NCBI GenBank assembly: GCA_003525525.1
Contig: DQED01000183.1
Coordinates: 3,888-14,439 of the forward strand
From: Desulfovibrio sp.
Lineage (GTDB): Bacteria > Desulfobacterota > Desulfovibrionia > Desulfovibrionales > Desulfovibrionaceae
Length of the DNA: 10,552 nt
Direction: 5' to 3'
Shown here: piece after piece, positions 5,535 to 10,552 of the stretch
Position numbering within the stretch: position 1 is the first letter of the stretch
Layout: each line of letters starts with the position of its first letter
Program-made: the position numbers and the translations under genes
Notes under the pieces: model-generated
Database searches by the model: none
The model's input: the letters and a program-made list of their open reading frames with translations, nothing else
What the model was told of the DNA's origin: nothing

Positions 5535-5861
5535 CTAGGACGTGGAGCAGGAACCGCCGGAACAGGAGCCGCCGCAGGATCCGCCAGCGCCGCCGAGTTC
5601 CAGGTTCGAGGTGACCGCAAAGCCCATGTACGTCATGTCGACCTTCATGGGAGCGGCCTTTTCAAGCAGTTCTTTTTCTACGACAAAGGTGTAACCGGAA
5701 ACATCGAGCACCTCGTCCGTATCGCGCGGCTCATCCAGAGCCAGCGCCAGCCTCGGGCCAGCTCAGCCGCCGGACGAAAGATAAATCCGGATGGGGCTTT
5801 TTTCTTTTTCCGCAAAATACCCGTCGAGCTGGGTCTTTGCGCTTTCCGTCAATTCGACCAT
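5535..5861 (-). CDS. IscA/HesB-family selenoprotein (Sec encoded by in-frame UGA)
   Basis: A 108-residue reading frame interrupted only by UGA at 5765-5763 (codon 33). Read as selenocysteine it gives PIRIYLSSGG-Sec-AGP, aligned without gaps to PIRVYLNKGGCCGP of the neighbour, so Sec33 matches Cys33. Before the UGA (MVELTESAKTQLDGYFAEK) and after it (LALALDEPRDTDEVLDVSGYTFVVEKEL, VDMTYMGFAVTSNLEL) the two proteins stay alike, and the tail carries Cys96, Cys100 and Cys105. The frame is otherwise undamaged, ends with TAG, and starts with a perfect AGGAGG 5 bases before ATG 5861. A SECIS-like hairpin follows the UGA. HesB-like proteins are a known bacterial selenoprotein family. Function is probably metal or redox chemistry through Sec; the substrate is unknown. 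Automatic callers would split or miss this gene. A nonsense mutation is the alternative but fits poorly. Confidence 0.88.
5724..5747 (-). promoter_or_regulatory. Bacterial SECIS-like element after the UGA codon
   Basis: In the mRNA, GCGC (5747-5744), a bulged U (5743) and GGCUC (5742-5738) pair with GAGCC (5732-5728) and GCGC (5727-5724), closing the loop UGGAU (5737-5733). The apical loop begins 26 nt after the UGA. A bulged U in the upper stem, a G within the first two loop bases and a distance of about 16-37 nt are the accepted traits of bacterial SECIS elements read by SelB. No selA, selB, selC or selD gene is in the window. Confidence 0.8.
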
Positions 5862-5891
5862 GGAAACCTCCTGGGACAAGCTCGTTCGATG

Positions 5892-5920
5892 CAACTAAGC
5901 ACGAGCGATCGGAAAGTCAA
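5892..5920 (-). promoter_or_regulatory. Possible promoter for the HesB-like selenoprotein gene
   Basis: TTGACT (5920-5915) stands 17 bases before TAGTTG (5897-5892) on the minus strand. The -35 is good and the -10 is poor, so an activator or another sigma factor may be needed. The stretch 5862-6003 is the shared upstream region of this gene and the divergent pyrR. Confidence 0.3.
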
Positions 5921-6003
5921 ATGACAGGTTGCGCGGGAGCGCCGGACATTGCCAGGCCGGGCGCCTTTGCGGTATGCGCGGGAAAAGCGACGTGAGGACT
6001 GCC

Positions 6004-6540
6004 GTGACAAAACAGAAAAAAATCATGACCGCAGGCGAGGTGCGCCGCACTCTGGAGCGGCTGGCCTTCGAAATCATCGAACACCACGATCCGGGCTGCG
6101 GCCTGGCGCTCGTGGGCATCCAGCGGCGCGGGGCGGAGCTGGCCACGCGGCTCAAAGCCCTTATCGACGGGCGCGCCGGCTGCGACGTGCCGCTCGGCAA
6201 GCTCGACATCAACCTCTACCGCGACGACTGGACCAACCGCGAAGTGCAGCCGCAGGTGGGGCCGTCGCACATTCCGTTCTCCCTGGCCGAGAAAAACGTC
6301 GTGCTCGTGGACGACGTGCTCTTTTCCGGCCGCACCATCCGCGCCGCCCTGGAAGCGCTCCTCGACTACGGCCGGCCCAAGCGCGTGGAACTGCTCGTGC
6401 TCATCGACCGCCGCGGCCACCGCGAACTGCCCATCCAGGCCGATTACGTCGGCAAACGCGTGCATACCGAACCCGGCGAGCACGTGGACGTGGCCGTGTC
6501 CGAACTCGACGGCGAGGACGGCGTCGCTGTGGTCGGGTAG
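6004..6540 (+). CDS. pyrR: PyrR-type uracil phosphoribosyltransferase / pyrimidine regulator
   Basis: PyrR binds pyr mRNA in response to UMP in Gram-positive bacteria and also makes UMP from uracil and PRPP; in Gram-negative bacteria mainly the enzyme role is assumed. The 178 residues match the family length. The type I phosphoribosyltransferase PRPP loop is VVLVDDVLFSGRT (99-111). LVGIQRRG (37-43 region), LGKLDINLYRDDW (64-76) and IDRRGHRELPIQADYVGKRVHT are characteristic PyrR blocks. The GTG at 6004 is chosen because TGAGGA ends 5 bases before it; an ATG at 6025 has no ribosome site. The gene is divergent from the selenoprotein gene, no pyr biosynthesis gene is nearby and I see no PyrR-type attenuator. 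A weak promoter candidate is TTGCCA (5949-5954) and TATGCG (5973-5978), 18 bases apart. Confidence 0.93.
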   Translation: MTKQKKIMTAGEVRRTLERLAFEIIEHHDPGCGLALVGIQRRGAELATRLKALIDGRAGCDVPLGKLDINLYRDDWTNREVQPQVGPSHIPFSLAEKNVVLVDDVLFSGRTIRAALEALLDYGRPKRVELLVLIDRRGHRELPIQADYVGKRVHTEPGEHVDVAVSELDGEDGVAVVG

Positions 6541-6550
6541 GGGAAGGGGA

Positions 6551-6619
6551 GAGCAGATGGAAGATGCCTCCCGCGTCCAGGAGGGGATGATCCCCTCCTG
6601 GACCTCCCCGAAGGGGGGC
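6551..6619 (+). repeat. Two-hairpin extragenic repeat, copy 1 (after pyrR)
   Basis: This starts 11 bases after the pyrR stop. A purine-rich lead (GCAGATGGAAGATGCCTCC) is followed by a 13-bp perfect stem (6575-6587 with 6591-6603, loop TGA) and a second hairpin (6605-6610 region with 6613-6618, loop GAA). The same layout and much of the same sequence recur after pspA (8822-8891, minus strand). It may terminate transcription or be a REP-like element; there is no U-tract. Confidence 0.7.
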
Positions 6620-6708
6620 ACGGTTCGGTGACTGTGTTTCCTATTTGTGCCTGATTGTCCGGGGCGTGGGATGGACGTATGGGGAAGACTTCGCAAAGGA
6701 GGATACCC

Positions 6709-7365
6709 ATGCGGATTATGGCCATAAACGGCAGTCCCCGGAAGAAATGGAACACCGCCACACTGCTCGGCAAGGCCCTGGAAGGGGCGGCCGGCAAGGG
6801 CGCGGAAACGGAACTCGTCCATCTCTACGACCTGGACTTCAAAGGCTGCATCAGCTGTTTCGAGTGCAAGCGCATCGGCGGCAAGAACTACGGCCGCTGC
6901 GCCGTCAAGGACGCGCTCGCTCCGGTGCTCGAACGCGCCGCCACGGCCGATGCCCTCATCCTCGGCACGCCGATCTACTTCGGCGCGGAAACGGGCGAAA
7001 TGCGCTCGTTCTTCGAGCGCCTGTGCTTTCCCTTCCTGACCTACACTCCGGGCTACGCGTCGCTCTTTTCGCGCAAGATCAGGACGGCCCTGGTCTACAC
7101 CATGAATGTCCCGGAATCCGTGCTCGGGCAGTGGGGCTACACCGTGTTCATGGAGCGGGGGCGCGCGGTCCTGGAACGCACGTTCGGGGCCTGCGAGCTG
7201 CTTCTCGCCACGGACACCATGCAGTTTGCCGATTACGGCAAATACCTGTCCACGGTCTGGGACGCGGCGGCCAAGCGCAAACGCCACGAGGAGGTTTTCC
7301 CCGGGGACTGCGCCAGGGCTTTCGCCCTGGGCGAGCGGCTGGCCGCGTCGCTGGCGGCGGGCTGA
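6709..7365 (+). CDS. Flavodoxin-fold NADPH-dependent FMN reductase, iron-sulfur-flavoprotein-like
   Basis: A 218-residue cytosolic protein of the NADPH:FMN reductase family. MRIMAINGSPRKKWNT at the N-terminus is the FMN-phosphate-binding loop after the first strand, and LILGTPIYFGAETGEMRSFFER (about 85-106) is the second flavin contact region of this fold. GCISCFECK places Cys47, Cys50 and Cys53, with Cys64 following (CX2CX2CX10C). Archaeal iron-sulfur flavoproteins bind a 4Fe-4S cluster with a compact four-Cys motif in this place, so an Fe-S cluster beside FMN is plausible, although the last spacing is wider than the classic CX4-7C. The ATG at 6709 has AAAGGAGGA 6 bases upstream; longer frames lack such a site. 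It likely moves electrons in anaerobic redox metabolism or oxidative defence; the partner is unknown. Confidence 0.85.
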   Translation: MRIMAINGSPRKKWNTATLLGKALEGAAGKGAETELVHLYDLDFKGCISCFECKRIGGKNYGRCAVKDALAPVLERAATADALILGTPIYFGAETGEMRSFFERLCFPFLTYTPGYASLFSRKIRTALVYTMNVPESVLGQWGYTVFMERGRAVLERTFGACELLLATDTMQFADYGKYLSTVWDAAAKRKRHEEVFPGDCARAFALGERLAASLAAG

Positions 7366-7374
7366 GACGGCCTG

Positions 7375-7408
7375 CCGGCGTGCGCACGCTACGGCGCGCG
7401 CACGCCGG
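7375..7408. terminator. GC-rich hairpin between convergent genes
   Basis: CCGGCGTGCGC (7375-7385) and GCGCACGCCGG (7398-7408) form an 11-bp perfect stem with a 12-base loop. It fills the 46-base gap between the reductase stop and the pspC stop on the other strand. No T-run is seen on either side, so it may be a bidirectional block of the Rho-helped kind or only a 3'-end stabiliser. Confidence 0.5.
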
Positions 7409-7411
7409 GAA

Positions 7412-7798
7412 TCAGGGATTGCGCAGACGGCGCTCGAAGTCGAATTCGCGCGAGGTGACGTGGTCTTCCAGGCGGCGGATGCGCCTGTCCAGGCGCTCGA
7501 AGCGGCGCTTGACCCGGGAGAGGGCATTCCCTCGCGAGGCGACGTATTCGTCGTAGAACACGCGCTCCTCGTCGTTGTTCGGGGGCAGGACCGGCTCGGG
7601 CTTGATGACGAAACCGGCGATCAGATAGGCCGCGACCATGGGCCAGACGCCGGTGAAGGGCGTGAGCACGAGGATGAGGACCCGCATCCAGAAGACCGGG
7701 ACGTCCAGGAAGTTCGCCAGTCCCTTGCACACGCCAAGGAGCATGCCCGAGCGGGAACGGTAGAGTTCGCGCAGGCGCAGTTCGCTGTAGTGTTTCAT
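7412..7798 (-). CDS. pspC: PspC-domain membrane protein (second copy)
   Basis: PspC is an inner-membrane sensor/effector of the phage-shock response that, with PspB, relieves PspA inhibition of PspF. The 128-residue protein begins with the canonical PspC domain: LYRSRSGMLLGVCKGLANFLDVP (residues 12-34) followed by a hydrophobic segment WMRVLILVLTPFTGVWPMVAAYLIAGFVI (37-65). A charged C-terminal helix (SRVKRRFERLDRRIRRLE) leads to EDHVTSREFDFERRL at 111-125, a variant of the VTS...F...R.FR motif near the end of PspC proteins. The ATG at 7798 overlaps the upstream stop (ATGA) and follows GGAGGACGAGCG. It is the last gene of the psp operon. This copy is the more classical of the two PspC-like proteins here. 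Confidence 0.92.
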   Translation of the reverse strand: MKHYSELRLRELYRSRSGMLLGVCKGLANFLDVPVFWMRVLILVLTPFTGVWPMVAAYLIAGFVIKPEPVLPPNNDEERVFYDEYVASRGNALSRVKRRFERLDRRIRRLEDHVTSREFDFERRLRNP

Positions 7799-8061
7799 CG
7801 CTCGTCCTCCATGGAGGGCGTGCCGCGCCTCCCTGGCCTGGCGTCGAGCACGAGGGTTTCCAGGGTTTCGACGCGTTCCTCCAGGCGGGTGAGGCTGCGG
7901 TGGATTTCCTGGAGCAGCTGCGCCTCTTCGGCGTCGCCGCCGCGTGGCCTGGCCGTGCCCGGGCGCAGCAGGCGGATGCCGAGGAGGAAGATGACGCCAA
8001 GCACGACCAGGCCGACGATGGTGGCCCCGGCCATGACCAGTGCGGTGAGCAGGCCCATCAT
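7795..8061 (-). CDS. pspB: PspB-like small membrane protein (second copy)
   Basis: An 88-residue protein with one N-terminal membrane helix (LLTALVMAGATIVGLVVLGVIFLLG, about 4-28), a basic stop-transfer stretch, and a coiled coil LLQEIHRSLTRLEERVETLETLV (49-71). The layout and the RLEERVETLETL stretch match PspB (in Escherichia coli ...RMRERIQALEAIL), the small PspC partner. It is a paralogue of the 84-residue protein encoded at 8486-8740. The start at 8061 overlaps the preceding stop by four bases (ATGA) and has AAAGGA 6 bases upstream; a second Met follows at once. It sits directly before pspC in the same operon. Identity is by architecture and context because such short proteins diverge fast. 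Confidence 0.8.
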   Translation of the reverse strand: MMGLLTALVMAGATIVGLVVLGVIFLLGIRLLRPGTARPRGGDAEEAQLLQEIHRSLTRLEERVETLETLVLDARPGRRGTPSMEDER

Positions 8062-8489
8062 GCGTCGTCCTTTCGCCGCTTCGAAGCGGCGAGGCGGCGG
8101 TCGAAGTCGAATTCACGAGAGGTCACGTGGGACTCCATGCGCGCGATGCGCGCTTCGATATCCTGCGCCCGGTCGCGGACGTCCCGCGCGGCGCGGCCGA
8201 AGTCCATGCCCGGGTCCGCACCGGGAGCGGCATAGCCGGGCGCTCCGGACGGCGCGTCATACCCGGACGCGGGGCGCAACAGCACGGCGCAGGCCAGGTA
8301 GATGAGCAGGGCCGGCCAGCCGATGGTGAGAAACAGGATGATGAAGAAGGCCAGCACGACCCAGGTCGGCAGCCCGAGCCAGCCGGCCGTAAAGCGGCAG
8401 CCGCCGGAAAGGAACCCGCCGCGCCGATCGTACCCGTAACCGCTTGAGCAGCCGGGTCCGCACCGGCCGCGAAACGCGTGGCGTCTCAT
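8058..8489 (-). CDS. Divergent PspC-like membrane protein (first copy)
   Basis: A 143-residue protein lacking the classical N-terminal PspC block (RSRxxxxxGVCxGLA); instead it opens with a Gly/Arg/Cys-rich stretch (RGRCGPGCSSGYGYD; Cys10, Cys14, Cys31). A membrane region follows, LGLPTWVVLAFFIILFLTIGWPALLIYLACAVLLRP (38-73), which parallels the hydrophobic half of the second PspC, including the (G)WP...YL.A..(L/I).P pattern. After a Pro/Gly/Ala linker comes a helix and MESHVTSREFDFDRRL (118-133), almost identical to the tail motif of the other PspC. It probably arose from a pspBC duplication followed by loss of the first part of the domain. The ATG at 8489 overlaps the upstream stop and has GGAGG upstream. 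Confidence 0.8.
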   Translation of the reverse strand: MRRHAFRGRCGPGCSSGYGYDRRGGFLSGGCRFTAGWLGLPTWVVLAFFIILFLTIGWPALLIYLACAVLLRPASGYDAPSGAPGYAAPGADPGMDFGRAARDVRDRAQDIEARIARMESHVTSREFDFDRRLAASKRRKDDA

Positions 8490-8740
8490 GCTCCGCCTCC
8501 CTTGTCCGCATTGCGGGCAAGCAGGGTTTCCAGGTTGCGCACCCGGTCTTCCAGGCGCGCAAGCGTCGTTTTCACTTCGTCAAGCAGGGCCATGGCCTGG
8601 GCGTCGGCGTCGCGTCCGGCGCGGTCGGTGCGTTCGCTGCGGCGGCGCAGCAGCACGATGGCCGCGATGACGACCAGGACGAGCAGGATCTGCGGCACAT
8701 GCCAGCCGCCGGCATAGAACATCTGGTGATGTGGAAACAC
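8486..8740 (-). CDS. pspB: PspB-like small membrane protein (first copy)
   Basis: An 84-residue protein with a short N-terminal periplasmic-side tail, one membrane helix (PQILLVLVVIAAIVLL, about 16-31), RRR, then a coiled coil LLDEVKTTLARLEDRVRNLETLL (52-74) matching PspB. The frame starts with GTG at 8740 because AAGGAG is 5 bases upstream; the first inner ATG (residue 7) has no such site. It overlaps the next gene by four bases (ATGA), as all four small psp genes do. It is separated from pspA by 165 bases that hold the two-hairpin repeat, and no clear promoter is seen there, so it is probably transcribed by read-through from pspA. Confidence 0.8.
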   Translation of the reverse strand: MFPHHQMFYAGGWHVPQILLVLVVIAAIVLLRRRSERTDRAGRDADAQAMALLDEVKTTLARLEDRVRNLETLLARNADKGGGA

Positions 8741-8821
8741 GTTTTCTCCTTACCCTGTGCGACGCCTTTTCAATTCCGCCAACTTCTCTCCCGACTGCAG
8801 CCTGTCTTCCCCCGCCCCTTT

Positions 8822-8891
8822 CCCCCCGTCAAGGGGGGCCGGGGGGGGATTATCCCCCCCGGCCGCCGGAGGCATTCTTCATCTTCCACTC
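8822..8891 (-). repeat. Two-hairpin extragenic repeat, copy 2 (after pspA)
   Basis: This starts 14 bases after the pspA stop and is read on the minus strand. A purine-rich lead and ATGCCTCCGGCG are followed by an 11-bp stem (8864-8854 region with 8847-8837, loop ATAAT plus one base) and then a 6-bp C/G hairpin (8836-8831 with 8827-8822). The order and sequence match the element at 6551-6619, and here too it follows a stop codon in gene orientation. It lies between pspA and the pspB/pspC genes and could lower their expression relative to pspA. Confidence 0.7.
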
Positions 8892-8905
8892 TTCCTCTTT
8901 CTCTC

Positions 8906-9589
8906 CTACTCGCCTCCGCCCTTCTTCGCCTTGATGCGCGCCAGTTCGCGCTCGACGTCCTCGTCGGCGGCCAGGCGGTCGAAACGGGCTTCCAGGGATT
9001 CGCCTTCGGCCGGGCGGCGCACGGCGGCGGGGCCGGCCAGTTCGGCTTCGGCTTCCAGGCGTTCGATGCGGCTTTCGAATTCCTCGAAGCGCAGCAGCGC
9101 CTCGGTGGAATCGACGCGGGAGAGGTCCTCGCGCACGCGCTTCTTGCCCGTGGCGCGCATGTGGCGGTGGAGCAGGGTGCGCTGGCGCTCCTTGGCCGAG
9201 GCGAGCTTTTCCTCGAGCCGCGCGATGTCCTCGCGGTAGGCCGCGACCATGCCTTCGATGGCGGCCTGCTCCCCGGCCAGGGCGTCGGCGCGGGATTCCA
9301 GGCCGCGCTTTTCGAGCAGCGCCTCGCGGGCCAGGTCCTCGCGGCCCTTGTCCACGGCGAGTTCGGCCTTTTCGCCCCAGCGCTCGGCGCGGTCGCGCAC
9401 GGCGGCCAGCTCCCGGCCGGACTTGGCCGCCTGCGCCATGGTGCGGGCGCAGTCGGCCTTGAGCTCGACCAGCGTCTCCTCCATTTCCTGGATCATGAGC
9501 CGGATGAGCTTTTCCGGGTCCTCGGCCTTGTCGAGCATGGCGTTGATGTTGGAATGGATGATGTCCCTGAAGCGGCTGAAAATACCCAT
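8906..9589 (-). CDS. pspA: Phage shock protein A (PspA/Vipp1 family)
   Basis: PspA binds and inhibits the activator PspF in unstressed cells, and under membrane stress assembles on the inner membrane to limit proton leak. The 227-residue protein is close to the 222 of Escherichia coli. MGIFSRFRDIIHSNINAMLDKAEDPEKLI (1-29) gives the amphipathic membrane-binding helix and the conserved KAEDPEKLIRLMIQEMEETL hallmark; the rest is long charged helices (coiled coil about 25-185) and a last helix ESLEARFDRLAADEDVERELARIKAKK. The ATG at 9589 has GGAGGT 5 bases upstream. A far longer open frame extends upstream but is antisense to pspF and crosses the promoter. A sigma-54 promoter precedes it, and divergent pspF supplies the activator. 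Confidence 0.96.
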   Translation of the reverse strand: MGIFSRFRDIIHSNINAMLDKAEDPEKLIRLMIQEMEETLVELKADCARTMAQAAKSGRELAAVRDRAERWGEKAELAVDKGREDLAREALLEKRGLESRADALAGEQAAIEGMVAAYREDIARLEEKLASAKERQRTLLHRHMRATGKKRVREDLSRVDSTEALLRFEEFESRIERLEAEAELAGPAAVRRPAEGESLEARFDRLAADEDVERELARIKAKKGGGE

Positions 9590-9635
9590 GGCATACCTCC
9601 GGTGCGCGCCGCGGGGCGCGTCGTGCCTGGAAGGT

Positions 9636-9651
9636 AGCAGGGATTGTGCCA
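9636..9651 (-). promoter_or_regulatory. Sigma-54 promoter of pspA
   Basis: On the minus strand TGGCAC (9651-9646), five bases, then CTGCT (9640-9636) give the invariant GG-N10-GC spacing (GG at 9650-9649, GC at 9638-9637) of RpoN promoters. Transcription should begin near 9625, about 36 bases before the pspA ATG. The 105 bases up to pspF would hold PspF binding sites, but I see no clear inverted repeat to name as one. Confidence 0.85.
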
Positions 9652-9702
9652 GGAGGTGAGGTTCGTGATTTCGGCGGGTTGCGTGATGCAGAGAAACGGG
9701 CG

Positions 9703-9731
9703 TTGTGTTTTTCGCCAAAGCGTGGTTTATT
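9703..9731 (+). promoter_or_regulatory. Possible sigma-70 promoter of pspF
   Basis: TTGTGT (9703-9708) and TTTATT (9726-9731) lie 17 bases apart, 26 bases before the ATG. Both boxes are only partial matches. The AT-rich stretch here stands out from its surroundings. Confidence 0.35.
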
Positions 9732-9757
9732 TTGCCATATGCGAGGTGAAATTCGCC

Positions 9758-10552
9758 ATGAACACTGCCGTCAGTGAAGCCCTGGGCCAGTCCGACGCCT
9801 TTCTCGCCTTCATGGAGCGCGTGGCCGCCGTGGCCGGCGTGGACCGGCCCGTGATCCTCGTCGGCGAGCGCGGCACGGGCAAGGAGCTGGCCGCCGCGAG
9901 ATTGCATTTCCATTCCCCGCGCTGGGAAGGGCCGTTTGTCGCCGCCAATCTCGCCGCGCTGCCGCGCTCGCTGGTCGAGGCGGAACTTTTCGGCCACGAG
10001 GCCGGGGCGTTCACCGGGGCGCTCAAACGCCGCGCCGGACGGTTCGAGGCCGCCTCCGGCGGCACGCTCTTTCTGGACGAGCTCCAAGCCACGCCAAAGC
10101 CCGTGCAGGAAAAGCTCCTGCGCGCCGTGGAATACGGCGTGATCGAGCGCCTGGGGGCGTCCGAACCCGTTGCCGTCGACGCCCGCATCGTGGCCGCAGC
10201 CAACGTCGATCCGCGCACGCTCGTTTCGCGCGGCAAGCTGTTGCCCGACCTGCTCGACCGGCTGGCCTTCGCCGTGCTGCACGTGCCGCCGCTGCGCGCC
10301 CGCCTGGGCGACATCGCCTACCTGGCCGGGCGTTTCGCCGCCCGCTTCGCCGCCGAGCTCGGCCGCCCCGACCCGCCGTCCTTTTCCCCGTCCGCCCTCC
10401 ATACTCTTGAATCCCACTCCTGGCCGGGCAACATCCGCGAGCTCAAGAACACCGTGGAGCGGGCCGTGTTCGACGCCCCGACCTCCCGCATCGACGCGAT
10501 CGCCCTCGACCCTTTCGCCTCGCCCTACGATCCCCCCGCCGGGGAGGTCCAG
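9758..10552 (+). CDS. pspF: PspF, sigma-54-dependent activator of the psp genes (3' end missing)
   Basis: PspF is a AAA+ enhancer-binding protein without a receiver domain; PspA inhibits it directly. The 265 residues in the window start at the AAA+ domain, as in PspF. Seen are Walker A GERGTGKE (36-43), GAFTGA (83-88), which contacts sigma-54, Walker B TLFLDE (103-108), the Arg-finger region DLLDRLAF with Arg168, and SWPGNIRELKN (221-231). Trp56, the residue through which Escherichia coli PspF senses PspA, is conserved at the same number. The ATG at 9758 follows GAGGTG; the sequence right after it (NTAVSEALGQSDAFLAFMERV) aligns with the PspF start. The C-terminal helix-turn-helix lies beyond the window. 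It is divergent from pspA. Confidence 0.95.
   Translation, partial: MNTAVSEALGQSDAFLAFMERVAAVAGVDRPVILVGERGTGKELAAARLHFHSPRWEGPFVAANLAALPRSLVEAELFGHEAGAFTGALKRRAGRFEAASGGTLFLDELQATPKPVQEKLLRAVEYGVIERLGASEPVAVDARIVAAANVDPRTLVSRGKLLPDLLDRLAFAVLHVPPLRARLGDIAYLAGRFAARFAAELGRPDPPSFSPSALHTLESHSWPGNIRELKNTVERAVFDAPTSRIDAIALDPFASPYDPPAGEVQ

Noticed and set aside
5738..5764. Alternative hairpin starting inside the UGA (GAGCUGGC pairing with GCUGGCUC) as the SECIS
   Set aside because: Its loop would lie only about 10-16 nt after the UGA and it needs two adjacent G-U pairs; the hairpin at 5724-5747 fits the bacterial SECIS rules better.
5763..5765. UGA in the HesB-like gene as a nonsense mutation creating a pseudogene
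   Set aside because: It sits exactly on the Cys position of the paralogue, the rest of the frame is intact and conserved, and a SECIS-like hairpin follows at the right distance.
5917..7527. 536-residue minus-strand frame
   Set aside because: It is antisense to pyrR and the FMN reductase, with shadow-type composition (many His, Arg, Ala, Gly) and no domain.
8444..9637. 397-residue plus-strand frame
   Set aside because: It lies opposite pspB and pspA, whose identity is certain.
8906..10417. 503-residue minus-strand frame as one long protein
   Set aside because: Only its last 227 residues are PspA; the upstream part crosses the sigma-54 promoter and is antisense to pspF.
1..10552. CRISPR arrays, tRNA or rRNA genes, insertion sequences
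   Set aside because: No regular short repeats with spacers, no cloverleaf or rRNA-like stretches, and no transposase frame were seen.

Overview
The window is GC-rich, tightly packed bacterial DNA from a Gram-negative cell: it carries an outer-membrane assembly factor, a periplasmic chaperone, and a sigma-54 phage-shock system with PspF. The mix of these genes with Cys/Sec-type IscA/HesB proteins, a solo pyrR and an HD-GYP protein with its own receiver suggests a sulfate-reducing deltaproteobacterium of the Desulfovibrio type. That assignment is inference from gene content and style, not from a marker gene.

Left block (1-2186, plus strand): the 3' end of bamA, skp/ompH with a signal peptide, then fabZ. 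A very stable hairpin lies between bamA and skp. A textbook intrinsic terminator sits between skp and fabZ, ending just before the fabZ ribosome binding site. This is the envelope-biogenesis corner.

Second block (2217-4390, minus strand): a stand-alone receiver protein and a GAF/HD-GYP cyclic-di-GMP phosphodiesterase, overlapping by four bases and read from a good sigma-70 promoter. They converge on fabZ.

Third block (4665-5861, minus strand): three tandem IscA/HesB-like paralogues. The first in reading order (5535-5861) has an in-frame UGA exactly where its neighbour has a conserved Cys. A bacterial-SECIS-like hairpin with a bulged U lies 25 nt downstream, so it is read here as a selenoprotein and not as a pseudogene. 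The second is the Cys form. The third has Asp-Asp at that site and appears to be transcribed as a leaderless mRNA. Signals between the genes (a strong terminator, separate -35 elements, a 14-bp inverted repeat) suggest that they are controlled separately.

Fourth block (6004-7365, plus strand): pyrR, followed by a two-hairpin repeat element, then an iron-sulfur flavoprotein-like NADPH:FMN reductase with four N-terminal cysteines.

Right block (7412-10552): a phage-shock-protein locus. pspF (plus, cut by the window end) is divergent from pspA (minus), with a clear sigma-54 promoter (GG-N10-GC) in front of pspA. Downstream of pspA come two successive pspB-pspC pairs, all joined by ATGA overlaps; this looks like a duplicated BC module. 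The repeat element found after pyrR recurs after pspA, in the same orientation relative to its gene.
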